Of a DNA stretch of 64,000 nt, positions 45,358-53,556 are shown one piece after another. Below the pieces are notes generated by a model. That model made no database searches and was not told the DNA's origin. It saw only the letters and a list, made by a program, of their open reading frames with translations. The translations under genes were made by a program, and so were the position numbers. How positions within the stretch are numbered: the first letter of the stretch is position 1; each line of letters begins with the position of its first letter. Source of the DNA: Alkalicella caledoniensis (GTDB taxonomy: Bacteria; Bacillota; Proteinivoracia; Proteinivoracales; Proteinivoracaceae); the NCBI RefSeq assembly GCF_014467015.1, contig NZ_CP058559.1:930001-994000 (forward strand). Reading direction: 5' to 3'.

Positions 45358-45690
45358 ATGAGCTTTGGGAAAATGAATACCTTTATCGATATTGTAGAAA
45401 GCGTCACCATTAAAGATCCTGAAGGGTTTAAAACAGAAGTTGATAATATTGTAGCTTCTGTAAGGGCTTATCGAGAAGGTCGCCATGGCAATGAGAAATG
45501 GGCAAATAGAGCTTCCTTTTCAGAAGCCACAGACCTTTTTCGCTTTCGCCGCATACCTGGTATAACCATTACAACGTCTATGGTGATCATCCACAGTGAT
45601 AAGAGATTTGAAATCACATCTGTTGAGGATGTGAAAGGCCGCGGGATGTATATTGAAGTGCTGGCCAAGGAGGTGGCTCCAAGTGGCTAA
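45358..45690 (+). CDS. Head-tail joining (head closure) protein
   Basis: 110 residues from the ATG at 45358. FRFRRIPGITITTSMVI and KRFEITSVEDVKGRGMYIEVLAKE fit the SPP1 gp16-type head closure family. It follows the connector with a gap of 2 bases and overlaps the next gene by 8. Confidence 0.85.
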   Translation: MSFGKMNTFIDIVESVTIKDPEGFKTEVDNIVASVRAYREGRHGNEKWANRASFSEATDLFRFRRIPGITITTSMVIIHSDKRFEITSVEDVKGRGMYIEVLAKEVAPSG

Positions 45691-46114
45691 AGGAACTATG
45701 AAAATGCCTGATGAGTTTCTAATGAAGCTTACAAAGCTTGGTGATAAGACCGATGAGATTGTCTCGAAAGTTTTAGAAGCTGGCGGGGAGGTTGTTCTTG
45801 ATAAAGTAAAAGCCAACCTCAAAGGTGTTATTGGGAATGAAACAAAAGAAAAAAGCCGTTCTACCGGTGAGCTGGTATCTTCACTGGGCCTCTCTCCCAC
45901 CAAGCTAGATCGAAATGGAAACTTCAATGTCAAGGTTGGCTTCAATGAACCTCGTGGCGATGGAGATGCCAATGCCAAGATTGCAAATATCCTTGAATAC
46001 GGTAAATCAGGTCAGCCACCTAAGCCTTTCTTGAAGCCAGCAAAGTCCGCATCTCGGAAGGCATGCATTGAAACTATGAAATCAGAACTGGATAAGGAGA
46101 TTGAAAAGCTATGA
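45683..46114 (+). CDS. HK97 gp10-type tail completion protein
   Basis: 143 residues from a GTG at 45683, with GGAGGTGG upstream. AGGEVVLDKVKANLKG, STGELVSSLGL and AKIANILEYGKSGQPPKPFLKPA are the signature segments of the gp10 family, which connects head and tail. Confidence 0.88.
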   Translation: MAKGTMKMPDEFLMKLTKLGDKTDEIVSKVLEAGGEVVLDKVKANLKGVIGNETKEKSRSTGELVSSLGLSPTKLDRNGNFNVKVGFNEPRGDGDANAKIANILEYGKSGQPPKPFLKPAKSASRKACIETMKSELDKEIEKL

Positions 46115-46455
46115 GCTTACTTGCGGATTTAAACAACATACTAATACCCTTAAACATTCCTGTGGAGACCGGAGTATTTTCCGATACGCCGCCTGATGAA
46201 TATCTGGTTATCACCCCCATGTCTGATAGGCTTGATCTCTTTGCAGATAATGAAGCCTACATGATTCTCTCAGAAGCTCGGCTTTCTCTTTTTACGAAGA
46301 AGAACTATATGAAGCGCAAGAAAGAACTAACTAAATCCCTACAATCTGGAGGAATCACCATCACAGACAGGCAGTATGTAGGTTACGAACACGACACTAA
46401 ATTTCATCATTACGCCATTGACGTAATGAAAGAATATGAAACGGAGGAAGAATAA
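46111..46455 (+). CDS. Tail terminator-like protein
   Basis: 114 residues; starts in a 4-base overlap with the previous gene. YLVITPMSDRLDLFADNEAY and KKELTKSLQSGGITITDRQYVGYE are typical of the small protein between gp10 and the tail tube protein in these phages. It probably caps the tail tube. Confidence 0.8.
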   Translation: MSLLADLNNILIPLNIPVETGVFSDTPPDEYLVITPMSDRLDLFADNEAYMILSEARLSLFTKKNYMKRKKELTKSLQSGGITITDRQYVGYEHDTKFHHYAIDVMKEYETEEE

Positions 46456-47337
46456 ATGGCAACGATCGGATTGGACTCTCTATTTTATGCAAAAATCACA
46501 GAAGATCAAAATGGCATCGAAACCTATGGAACCCCTAAAGTGCTGGCTAAAGCCATGACTGCAGAGCTGAGCATTGAGCTCATTGAAGCCATTCTCTACG
46601 CAGATGACGGTGCCAGCGAGGTGGTTAAAGAATTTAAGAGTGGATCACTAAGCCTTGGAATTGATGACATTGGTTCCCTGGTGGCCCAGGACTTAACGGG
46701 CTGCAAAATTGACAGCAACAATGTGGTGGTTTCAAGAAGTGAAGATGGTGGTAGCCCTGTGGCAGTCGGGTTTCGTGCCAAGAAGGCCAATGGAAAATAT
46801 CGCTACTTTTGGCTCTACAGGGTTATCTTCTCTGTTCCCGCCACAAGTCTTGCTACCAAAGGCGACTCCATTACATTTAGCAGTCCCACCATAGAAGGAA
46901 CCGTCTTTAGAAGAAACAAACTGGACGGAGAAAGCAAACATCCTTGGAAAGCGGAAGTTACTGAAGGAGATAATGGTGTAGCGGCATCAACAATTACAAG
47001 CTGGTTCACATCCGTTTATGAACCAGACTTTACAGCCGTAACCCCAACCATAACCATCACAACCCAGCCAGCAAGCTTAACTGAAGTAACCGCAGGAAGC
47101 ATTTCTGGAAGCCTCTCTGTTGTGGCAAATTCCAACACCTCAAACCCTGTAATCTATCAGTGGTATGAAAATACCATCGATAGCACCACTGGCGGTACTG
47201 CCATTAATGGGGAAACTTCTGCGAGTTTTGATATTCCAACGGACCTTTTGGCAGATACCTATTACTACTACTGCGTCTTAAGCTCTAGTGGTGCAGAAAA
47301 TGTGACAACCACTGTGGCTACTGTTGTGGTTTCTTAA
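46456..47337 (+). CDS. Major tail protein with Ig-like C-terminal domain
   Basis: 293 residues. The first ~195 residues are a phi13/SPP1-type tail tube protein (ATIGLDSLFYAKIT, FYWLYRV-like core). Residues about 198-293 form an Ig-like domain (ITITTQPASLTEVTAG, VIYQWYENTID, ADTYYYYCVLSSSGAENVTTTVATVVVS) that would decorate the tail surface and may bind carbohydrates. CGGAGG precedes the ATG. Confidence 0.92.
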   Translation: MATIGLDSLFYAKITEDQNGIETYGTPKVLAKAMTAELSIELIEAILYADDGASEVVKEFKSGSLSLGIDDIGSLVAQDLTGCKIDSNNVVVSRSEDGGSPVAVGFRAKKANGKYRYFWLYRVIFSVPATSLATKGDSITFSSPTIEGTVFRRNKLDGESKHPWKAEVTEGDNGVAASTITSWFTSVYEPDFTAVTPTITITTQPASLTEVTAGSISGSLSVVANSNTSNPVIYQWYENTIDSTTGGTAINGETSASFDIPTDLLADTYYYYCVLSSSGAENVTTTVATVVVS

Positions 47338-47351
47338 TGGGAGGGTTGATC

Positions 47352-47762
47352 ATGGCAGATGAAAAAATAAAGGTTGATGAGGCAGCAGAAGAACGAAGTA
47401 CCACCATTGATATTGGCGGCACAGAGTTTAAGATGATTCTTACCACTAAAGCTACAAAGGAAATTGCTAAGCGCTATGGTGGTCTTGAGAATTTGGGCGA
47501 TAAGCTCATGAAAACTGAGAACTTTGAAATGGCACTGGAGGAGGTGGTTTGGCTCATCACCCTTCTGGCCAACCAATCTATCCTGATTCACAATATTAGG
47601 AACAAGGATGATGAAAAAGAACTGCTCACAGAAGATGAAGTGGAGCTTCTTACCACTCCCTTTGATCTAGCTAATTACAAGAATGCCATTATGGCCAGTA
47701 TGATGAAAGGTACAAAAAGGAATGTGGAGAGTGACGACTCAAAAAACGAGGTGGTCGGGTAA
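47352..47762 (+). CDS. Tail assembly chaperone, short form (G-type)
   Basis: 136 residues from the ATG at 47352. ILTTKATKEIAKRYGGLENLGDKL and EVVWLITLLANQSILIHNI match tail assembly chaperones. The frame ends in SKNEVVG followed by TAA at 47760-47762. A slippery heptamer lies 13 bases before the stop, and most ribosomes should make this short form, as for lambda gpG. Confidence 0.85.
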   Translation: MADEKIKVDEAAEERSTTIDIGGTEFKMILTTKATKEIAKRYGGLENLGDKLMKTENFEMALEEVVWLITLLANQSILIHNIRNKDDEKELLTEDEVELLTTPFDLANYKNAIMASMMKGTKRNVESDDSKNEVVG

Positions 47763-47950
47763 GTGATGAACAAGTCTTTACCCGACTTATTTACTTTGGA
47801 ACAGTCCATCTTAGACGATCTGAAGATGAGGTGTGGCTCATGCCCATTGGCTATTTGATGGACCTTTGGGAGTGTCATAAGCAATTTACCGGAATATCGA
47901 AACCGAAACAAGAACGCTATATCGATGAAATAATACCGGAATTTCTATAA
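47352..47950 (+). CDS. Tail assembly chaperone, long form made by -1 frameshift (GT-type)
   Basis: A -1 shift at A AAA AAC (47741-47747) moves ribosomes into an open frame that reads RGGRVSDEQVF, and continues to a TAA at 47948-47950. This adds about 68 residues, including RLIYFGTVHL, LMPIGYLMDLWECHKQF and QERYIDEIIPEFL. The downstream frame has no start codon with a ribosome binding site of its own. The position, directly before the tape measure gene, is where lambda-like phages make the G/GT pair. The fusion product should bring the tape measure to the tail tube. Confidence 0.83.
47741..47747 (+). other. Programmed -1 ribosomal frameshift site
   Basis: A AAA AAC in the zero frame (third base of TCA, then AAA and AAC) is the standard X XXY YYZ form. 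Shifting by -1 opens a 68-codon extension. Confidence 0.83.
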
Positions 47951-47965
47951 CAAAATCATTTAGAG

Positions 47966-47991
47966 TGGCACCTTAGGCGGTGTCATTTTTT
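47966..47991 (+). terminator. Attenuator-like hairpin before the tape measure gene
   Basis: TGGCACC (47966-47972) pairs with GGTGTCA (47979-47985) with one G-T, followed by six T. The tape measure ribosome binding site AAAGGAGGTG starts 9 bases after the T-run. Confidence 0.72.
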
Positions 47992-48014
47992 ATGCCCCAA
48001 AGGAGGTGAACGCT

Positions 48015-50285
48015 ATGTCGGACTTCGGCCTGAAAATCGGTGTTGAGGGTGAAAAAGAATTCAAGAGCTCTCTTCGAGATATCAATCAAACATTCAAGGT
48101 GCTTGGTTCTGAAATGAATCTGGTCACTTCTCAATTTGATAAGCAAGACAAATCCATCAAAGCTATCACAGCAAGAAATGAAGTCTTAAATAAAGAGATC
48201 GATGCTCAGAAAAGTAAAGTATCCACCCTTGAAGCTGCACTGAAAAATGCTGCTGAGTCCTTTGGGGAGAATGACAAAAGAACAAAAGCCTGGCAGATCC
48301 AGCTAAACAATGCAAATGCAGATCTAAACAAAATGGAAAAAGAGCTGGATGACAACAATAAGGCTCTTGATGCAGCCAGTGATGGGTTTGATGATGCTGG
48401 TAAAGAAGCAGACAAGTTTGGGGATGAAATCAAAGACTCTGCAAAAGTGGCAGATGATTCCGGTGGTAAGTTTGAGAAGCTCGGTTCAGTTATGAGAGGT
48501 GTGGCTGCTGGGATTGGCGTTGCTATGGCTGCCATTGGAACCGCAGCAGTAACAGCGGGTAAAAAGCTCTTTGATATGGCTAATGATGCTGCCGCCGCAG
48601 GGGATGAGATCGATAAGGCCAGCCAAAGGATAGGTCTTTCCAGGCAAGGTTATCAAGAGTGGGACTATGTCCTTTCCCAAAACGGTGCCAGCATCTCATC
48701 CTTAGAAAACGGAATGAAGAAACTTAATAACACCGTAGACGATGCCATCAATGGGAGTTCCTCAGCCACAGAAAAGTTTCAACGCCTAGGGATTTCCATG
48801 GCGGACCTTGAGGGTAAATCCCGAGAAGAAGTCTTTGAGATGACCATTAAAGGTCTTCAAGGCATCTCTGATGAAGGTGAAAAAGCGGCCATTGCCAATG
48901 ATTTACTTGGAACGTCCTCAGTTGAGCTAGGGGCGCTTCTAAACCAGACCGCTGAAAGCACAGATGCCCTAAAGAACAAAGCAAGTGAGCTAGGGCTGGT
49001 TATGAGTGATGAATCTGTAGATGCTGCGGTGAACTACACAGATGCCATGGACAATCTCACCCGCTCCTTTGCCGGGGTGAAAAACAACATCACCTCACAG
49101 CTCCTCCCTGGCTTTACCATGATTCTAGATGGTTTGACGGGCCTTATCACTGGCCAAGAAGGTGCTGCTGAGCAGCTTAAGGAAGGTGCAAGGCAGACGG
49201 TTGAACAGATTGCTGTCATCCTTCCTCAAATTCTGGATGTGGTTACAGGACTTATTGCAGCTATTGCAGAAGTAGCACCTGATTTGATTCTCGCTCTTGT
49301 CAGTGGGATTTTAGATAATCTTCCCACACTTATTGAAGCTGCAACCAATATCATCATGACCATTGTAGGTGGCCTCATCGAAGCCTTACCTCAAATTACA
49401 GATGGTGCTTTGCAGCTTGTTCTAACATTGGTGGATGGGATTATTACCAATCTTCCTGCCCTGGTGGAAGCGGCGCTAGTGATGATTGTGACCCTTGCAA
49501 CGGGCCTTGGAGATGCCCTACCAGAACTCATTCCATCCATTGTGGAAGCGGTTATTCTGATCGCTACCACCTTAATCAACAATCTGGACTTGGTACTAGA
49601 TGCTGCTTTTCAGATTATCAGTGGCTTGGCTATGGGACTTTTGAACTCCCTACCAACTCTGATTCAATCACTGCCTCAGATTATTAACAGCATCATTACC
49701 TTCATCACCAGTAATCTACCAAAGCTCATTGAAATGGGAGTTCAACTGACCATTCAGCTTGGCATGGGACTTATTCGTGCCATTCCTCAGATCGTGGCTC
49801 AACTGCCTCAGATCATCATGTCTATCGTCTCCGGACTTGCCCGTGGGATCCCATCCATACTAGAAGTGGGAAGAAACATCGCCAGAGGTTTATGGGACGG
49901 TATCGCATCGATGATTGGTTGGCTTGGAGAAAAAGTAAAAAACATGGTCAACGGTATTGTTGGTGGCGTTAAGAAGGTTCTTGGTATTAGATCACCTTCA
50001 AAGGTATTTGCAGGCATTGGTTCCAACATGGGTGAAGGTATTGGAGAGGGCTTCGAAAAAGCCATGGGTGATGTAGAAAAAGATATGCAGGGAGCTATTC
50101 CTACAGACTTTGATTTGGACCTGAACTCTCAAGTAACAGGAAGTCTCGGTGGATCTGAAGGAGCAGTCTTTGATGTAACCATCCCTCTTACCATTGATGG
50201 CAATATCCTAACCAGAGTCATAGCCCAACTTCAGTGGAACCAAAACACCGTCACAGTTAGAAACCTTGGTGTGGCAGGAAGTTAA
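48015..50285 (+). CDS. Tail tape measure protein
   Basis: 756 residues from the ATG at 48015. The N-terminal ~150 residues are a long coiled coil (KSSLRDINQTFKVLGSEMN, KSKVSTLEAALKNAAESFGE). A stretch about residues 390-620 is strongly hydrophobic with repeated LPQI/LP..I segments, giving several potential membrane spans. The C-terminus has the usual IRSPSKVFAGIGSNMGEGIGEGFEKAM. It sets the tail length and may help DNA entry. The size predicts a tail of roughly 110 nm if the usual rule of about 1.5 angstrom per residue applies. Confidence 0.93.
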   Translation: MSDFGLKIGVEGEKEFKSSLRDINQTFKVLGSEMNLVTSQFDKQDKSIKAITARNEVLNKEIDAQKSKVSTLEAALKNAAESFGENDKRTKAWQIQLNNANADLNKMEKELDDNNKALDAASDGFDDAGKEADKFGDEIKDSAKVADDSGGKFEKLGSVMRGVAAGIGVAMAAIGTAAVTAGKKLFDMANDAAAAGDEIDKASQRIGLSRQGYQEWDYVLSQNGASISSLENGMKKLNNTVDDAINGSSSATEKFQRLGISMADLEGKSREEVFEMTIKGLQGISDEGEKAAIANDLLGTSSVELGALLNQTAESTDALKNKASELGLVMSDESVDAAVNYTDAMDNLTRSFAGVKNNITSQLLPGFTMILDGLTGLITGQEGAAEQLKEGARQTVEQIAVILPQILDVVTGLIAAIAEVAPDLILALVSGILDNLPTLIEAATNIIMTIVGGLIEALPQITDGALQLVLTLVDGIITNLPALVEAALVMIVTLATGLGDALPELIPSIVEAVILIATTLINNLDLVLDAAFQIISGLAMGLLNSLPTLIQSLPQIINSIITFITSNLPKLIEMGVQLTIQLGMGLIRAIPQIVAQLPQIIMSIVSGLARGIPSILEVGRNIARGLWDGIASMIGWLGEKVKNMVNGIVGGVKKVLGIRSPSKVFAGIGSNMGEGIGEGFEKAMGDVEKDMQGAIPTDFDLDLNSQVTGSLGGSEGAVFDVTIPLTIDGNILTRVIAQLQWNQNTVTVRNLGVAGS

Positions 50286-50303
50286 TAGAAAGGAGGCGGT
50301 CCC

Positions 50304-51431
50304 TTGATTGAAATTTACGCGGGAGCAACCATGATTCAGTCTGTTAAGAAAGTCATCAGCTCAAACATTAGAGAAACCTTAGAGGGTGAATTTACCCTCT
50401 CATTTACTGTTATGGCGAAGTCTGCATTGGCCTTAAAAACTAAGCAAATTGCAAAACTAGATAATCAGTATTTTGAACTGGTTCAAATCAGTAAATCAAT
50501 TCAAGGGAGCCTACCGGTCTGCTCTGTTCTTTGTGAGCATATGTCTTATCTTTTGAACCATGAAATGTATCAAATAAGCAGTTTTGACTTCACGGGTGAT
50601 CCTTCAGTAGGATTATCCCAGCTCCTTGCAGGCACTCCCTTTTCAGCTGGGATTGTGGATTTTACAGAGAGCGTCACTATGAAAATAAATCAGAAGGTTT
50701 CCAGGCGAGCTGCCCTTATGCAGTTCATTGCTATTTTGGGTGGTGAAATCCAGTACGATGGCTATAGCATAAATATTCGTAGCCATAGAGGCTCCAATGA
50801 TTATATCCCTGTGATGGGTTCAAAGAATGTTACAAACGTGGCTGTATCCCATGACTCCAGGGAGGATGCATCATCCTATGATATTTCCTTTTTCAAGCTG
50901 ATGGATTTGGCTGTTGGTGATAATGTGCACATCATATTCAATCCATTAGGTATCAATGTGAAAACCAGGATAATCTCCCTTGAATACAATCCTTTTTATC
51001 GATTTAATATCCGTGTTGAGGTGGGAAGATACAGGCCAAGTATTTCTGATACCTTCTATCGCATAGAAAACTCTATTTCTAATGTAGGAAGCTCCGTGGA
51101 TGATCTTCAAAGCCAGGTCTATGACTTAGGCGTATCCTACACCATAGTAAAAACGCTGTCGGTGGTTGATAGTAAAATCAATGTGACCTATGAAGTGGAA
51201 AAAGGTGATACCCATCAATATCATGCCGAGTACAGCTTCACCACAGATTCCAGTGGAAGGATCACCAGCATCACCTTAGAAGATATTTTCTCAGAGCTTC
51301 TCCTTAAAGAGGTCTCATCACTTCTGATTGATGCTGCAGCCTTTGAAGTGACCTATGCCGATGGCTCAACTGGAAGCTACACCTACTCCACCGATTCCAG
51401 CGGAAGAATTACAGCCATTGAGAAAGTTTAA
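50304..51431 (+). CDS. Tail tip protein (endopeptidase/Tal-like)
   Basis: 375 residues from a TTG at 50304, with AAAGGAGG upstream. MIQSVKKVISSNIRETLEGEFTL, YQISSFDFTGDPSVGLSQLLAGTPFSAG and LGGEIQYDGYSINI resemble the baseplate or tail-spike proteins of the prophage tail endopeptidase family. The last ~110 residues hold two copies of a TDSSGRITSI-type beta segment. No separate Dit-like gene lies between it and the tape measure, so this protein may combine hub functions. Confidence 0.78.
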   Translation: MIEIYAGATMIQSVKKVISSNIRETLEGEFTLSFTVMAKSALALKTKQIAKLDNQYFELVQISKSIQGSLPVCSVLCEHMSYLLNHEMYQISSFDFTGDPSVGLSQLLAGTPFSAGIVDFTESVTMKINQKVSRRAALMQFIAILGGEIQYDGYSINIRSHRGSNDYIPVMGSKNVTNVAVSHDSREDASSYDISFFKLMDLAVGDNVHIIFNPLGINVKTRIISLEYNPFYRFNIRVEVGRYRPSISDTFYRIENSISNVGSSVDDLQSQVYDLGVSYTIVKTLSVVDSKINVTYEVEKGDTHQYHAEYSFTTDSSGRITSITLEDIFSELLLKEVSSLLIDAAAFEVTYADGSTGSYTYSTDSSGRITAIEKV

Positions 51432-51442
51432 GGAGGAAAGCC

Positions 51443-52516
51443 ATGAGCTATGATCGTAATTTTAATAACACCTTGGCCATCTGGACAGCTTTTGGTGGTA
51501 GAGGCAGCATTGTCCTTCCTATTCCTACCTTAAGCTGGACCAAGAAGTACTATAACAATTTTGGCTACACCCAATACGGCAGTGAAAGACAGATTAATGT
51601 CTATGATAACGGAAACGCTCAGATTGCAGTTTATTATGCCAAAACTCCCTATATGTCCTACTGGAACAAGACCACCAAACAATGGACCGTTGTCAGTGTT
51701 CCTTGGTGGAGTCATGGACAGCCAGAAATTCTTTATGCTGCAGATGGCGTATTTATCGCAAAGATTGTAGGCCTTGCTAATGTCATCGCTTCTTTTGATG
51801 GCATCACTTGGCATAATGCGGGGTATTGTCCCGGAGCGCAAAACGCTATGACTTGTGGTGCTTATGATATGGACAGGGGGTCAGGCGTGGTCAGCTGGTG
51901 GTACTACAAGTCACCGGTTTACTACAGCTTTGATTCACTGACAGAACGAACTGCCTGGACCCTGGTCGGCTCTGATGGAACCTCAGTCCCTATCTTCAAA
52001 TACCTGACCAGGCACAAAGGTTACTTTGTCGGAGTTGTTGGTGGTGACAAGTCCATCGCCAGAGCAAGTACATCAAGTCCTGGAAGCTGGGGAACCACCA
52101 TTCCAGAAGATGTGAATGATACTCGGTACATGTTCATTCGCTCTATCAATGGTGTGCTCTTTGTGATGAAGTTCAATTACACCAATGTGGGTGGCGATTA
52201 CACCTACTACGTGAAGCTCTGCGTGATGAGTGACGATGCCACGCAAATTACAGAGACGAATCTTTCCTGGGTAGGGGATCTAGCCAATAACAACATCCCC
52301 AATCCAAGGAATATCATGTGGATGCCCGACTGGGGTAAGTTCGCACTTCTTAAAGAGAGCAGCCTTTGTGTATCCTCTGATGGGGTTACCTGGGAATGCC
52401 TGCATCAGCCAGGATTCACAACGTCCCAATACGATACCTTTGACGGTGCCATGTACATTCCCGGAGACGGGTTCTATGCCAAAGCCAGCGGGTATGTCTA
52501 CTATGCACCTTACTAA
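51443..52516 (+). CDS. Probable receptor-binding tail protein, beta-propeller-like
   Basis: 357 residues, rich in aromatic residues. Repeated blade-like segments are visible, with Asp-box-like SFDGITWH and SSDGVTWE and related motifs (YAADGVFIAKI, YIPGDGFYAKA). Such repeats form beta-propellers like those of sialidases. It is the last structural gene before the holin, the usual place of the receptor-binding protein. No catalytic sialidase residues can be claimed. AAGGAGG precedes the ATG. Confidence 0.72.
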   Translation: MSYDRNFNNTLAIWTAFGGRGSIVLPIPTLSWTKKYYNNFGYTQYGSERQINVYDNGNAQIAVYYAKTPYMSYWNKTTKQWTVVSVPWWSHGQPEILYAADGVFIAKIVGLANVIASFDGITWHNAGYCPGAQNAMTCGAYDMDRGSGVVSWWYYKSPVYYSFDSLTERTAWTLVGSDGTSVPIFKYLTRHKGYFVGVVGGDKSIARASTSSPGSWGTTIPEDVNDTRYMFIRSINGVLFVMKFNYTNVGGDYTYYVKLCVMSDDATQITETNLSWVGDLANNNIPNPRNIMWMPDWGKFALLKESSLCVSSDGVTWECLHQPGFTTSQYDTFDGAMYIPGDGFYAKASGYVYYAPY

Positions 52517-52599
52517 TTGAAGCCCATTTCTATCAGATTATGACACCTTTAGCCGGGCGTCTTTTAATATATAAATCTACATGAAAGCGAGGAAAAACA

Positions 52600-53016
52600 A
52601 TGAGAGATATTTGGACTTATATTCAACTGGCTATTGCTGGCCTTGGCGGTTGGCTTGGCTGGTTTCTCGGAGGTTACGATGGATTTTTATATGCCCTGAT
52701 TGCCTTTGTTGTCATTGACTATCTGCTTGGTGTCATGTGCGCCATTATCGAGAAGCATTTATCCAGTGACGTGGGTGCTCGGGGCATTTTCAAGAAAGTC
52801 GTTATTTTTTCATTGGTAGGCATTGCCCACATCATTGATCAGAACATCATCGGTGATGGCGGTGTAATCAGAACAGCAGTGATCTTCTTCTACCTATCCA
52901 ATGAAGGAATCAGCATTATTGAAAATGCCACAAGACTTGGACTGCCTATTCCAGAAAAGCTCCGAGATGTTTTGGAACAGCTCAAAGACGGTGGAGATAA
53001 AGACGGAACAAAGTAA
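52600..53016 (+). CDS. Phage holin (toxin secretion/phage lysis family)
   Basis: 138 residues with three to four hydrophobic segments (LAIAGLGGWLGWFLGG, FLYALIAFVVIDYLLGVMCAI, KKVVIFSLVGIAHIID, IRTAVIFFYLSNEGISIIENA) and a charged C-terminus (EQLKDGGDKDGTK). The pattern VVIDYLLGV...GxxKK fits the holin family found in Clostridia and Bacillus phages. It forms the membrane lesion that lets the endolysin out. Confidence 0.93.
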   Translation: MRDIWTYIQLAIAGLGGWLGWFLGGYDGFLYALIAFVVIDYLLGVMCAIIEKHLSSDVGARGIFKKVVIFSLVGIAHIIDQNIIGDGGVIRTAVIFFYLSNEGISIIENATRLGLPIPEKLRDVLEQLKDGGDKDGTK

Positions 53017-53072
53017 TCAATGATTTTGCCATTTGAGCATTCTTTGCATATGTAAGTTATGGAGGTGTTCAA

Positions 53073-53255
53073 ATGGTATTTATAAATTGTAGTTATTGCA
53101 AGGAGCCACTATGTGTCATCAATTACAAAATACTCAACAGTGACAAGATGGTGCTGAGAAACTATCAAGAGGAATGTCCATGCTGCCACAAAACTCTAGA
53201 CTTCTTTTGGCGTGAAAACAGCGATCAGATTTTTGATGAAGGAAAACTGGGTTAG
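53073..53255 (+). CDS. Small zinc-ribbon protein in the lysis region (first of two)
   Basis: 60 residues. CSYC near the start and CPCC about 28 residues later form a probable zinc ribbon; the C-terminus is acidic. TATGGAGG lies before the ATG. It has the same length and cysteine layout as the next gene, with RNYQEECPCC against RDYYGTCPVC, so they may be diverged duplicates. Function unknown. Confidence 0.65.
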   Translation: MVFINCSYCKEPLCVINYKILNSDKMVLRNYQEECPCCHKTLDFFWRENSDQIFDEGKLG

Positions 53256-53304
53256 CTGTATAAAATGTCATCCCCTTCGCATAATGCTTTTGGAGGGGAT
53301 GAAA

Positions 53305-53481
53305 GTGACCAAAATTAAATGCCATTGTGGTGCGACGTTAATCTTAGTGAAGTATTTAATGCACTTAGAAGGGAGTTTAACATTTAGAGATTATTATGGC
53401 ACATGCCCGGTTTGCGGGAAAGAAAATGAGACAAGAGATTTAAATGAAGACGACATAACTGATCAAGAATACCTATTCTAG
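53305..53481 (+). CDS. Small zinc-ribbon protein in the lysis region (second of two)
   Basis: 58 residues from a GTG at 53305, with TGGAGGGG 6 bases upstream; an ATG at 53299 is too close to that site. KCHCGATL and CPVCGKEN form a probable zinc ribbon, and the tail is acidic (TRDLNEDDITDQEYLF). Similar in form to the gene just before it. Function unknown. Confidence 0.62.
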   Translation: MTKIKCHCGATLILVKYLMHLEGSLTFRDYYGTCPVCGKENETRDLNEDDITDQEYLF

Positions 53482-53487
53482 TAGAAG

Positions 53488-53520
53488 CGTCATAGGCCAA
53501 GCCTGTGGCGTTTTTATTTT
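53488..53520 (+). terminator. Terminator before the endolysin gene
   Basis: CGTCATAGGC (53488-53497) pairs with GCCTGTGGCG (53501-53510) with two G-T pairs, followed by TTTTTATTTTTC. The endolysin ribosome binding site is 26 bases further on. Confidence 0.75.
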
Positions 53521-53556
53521 TCTATAGATTGCAACCAATCATAGGAGGGAAAAACT

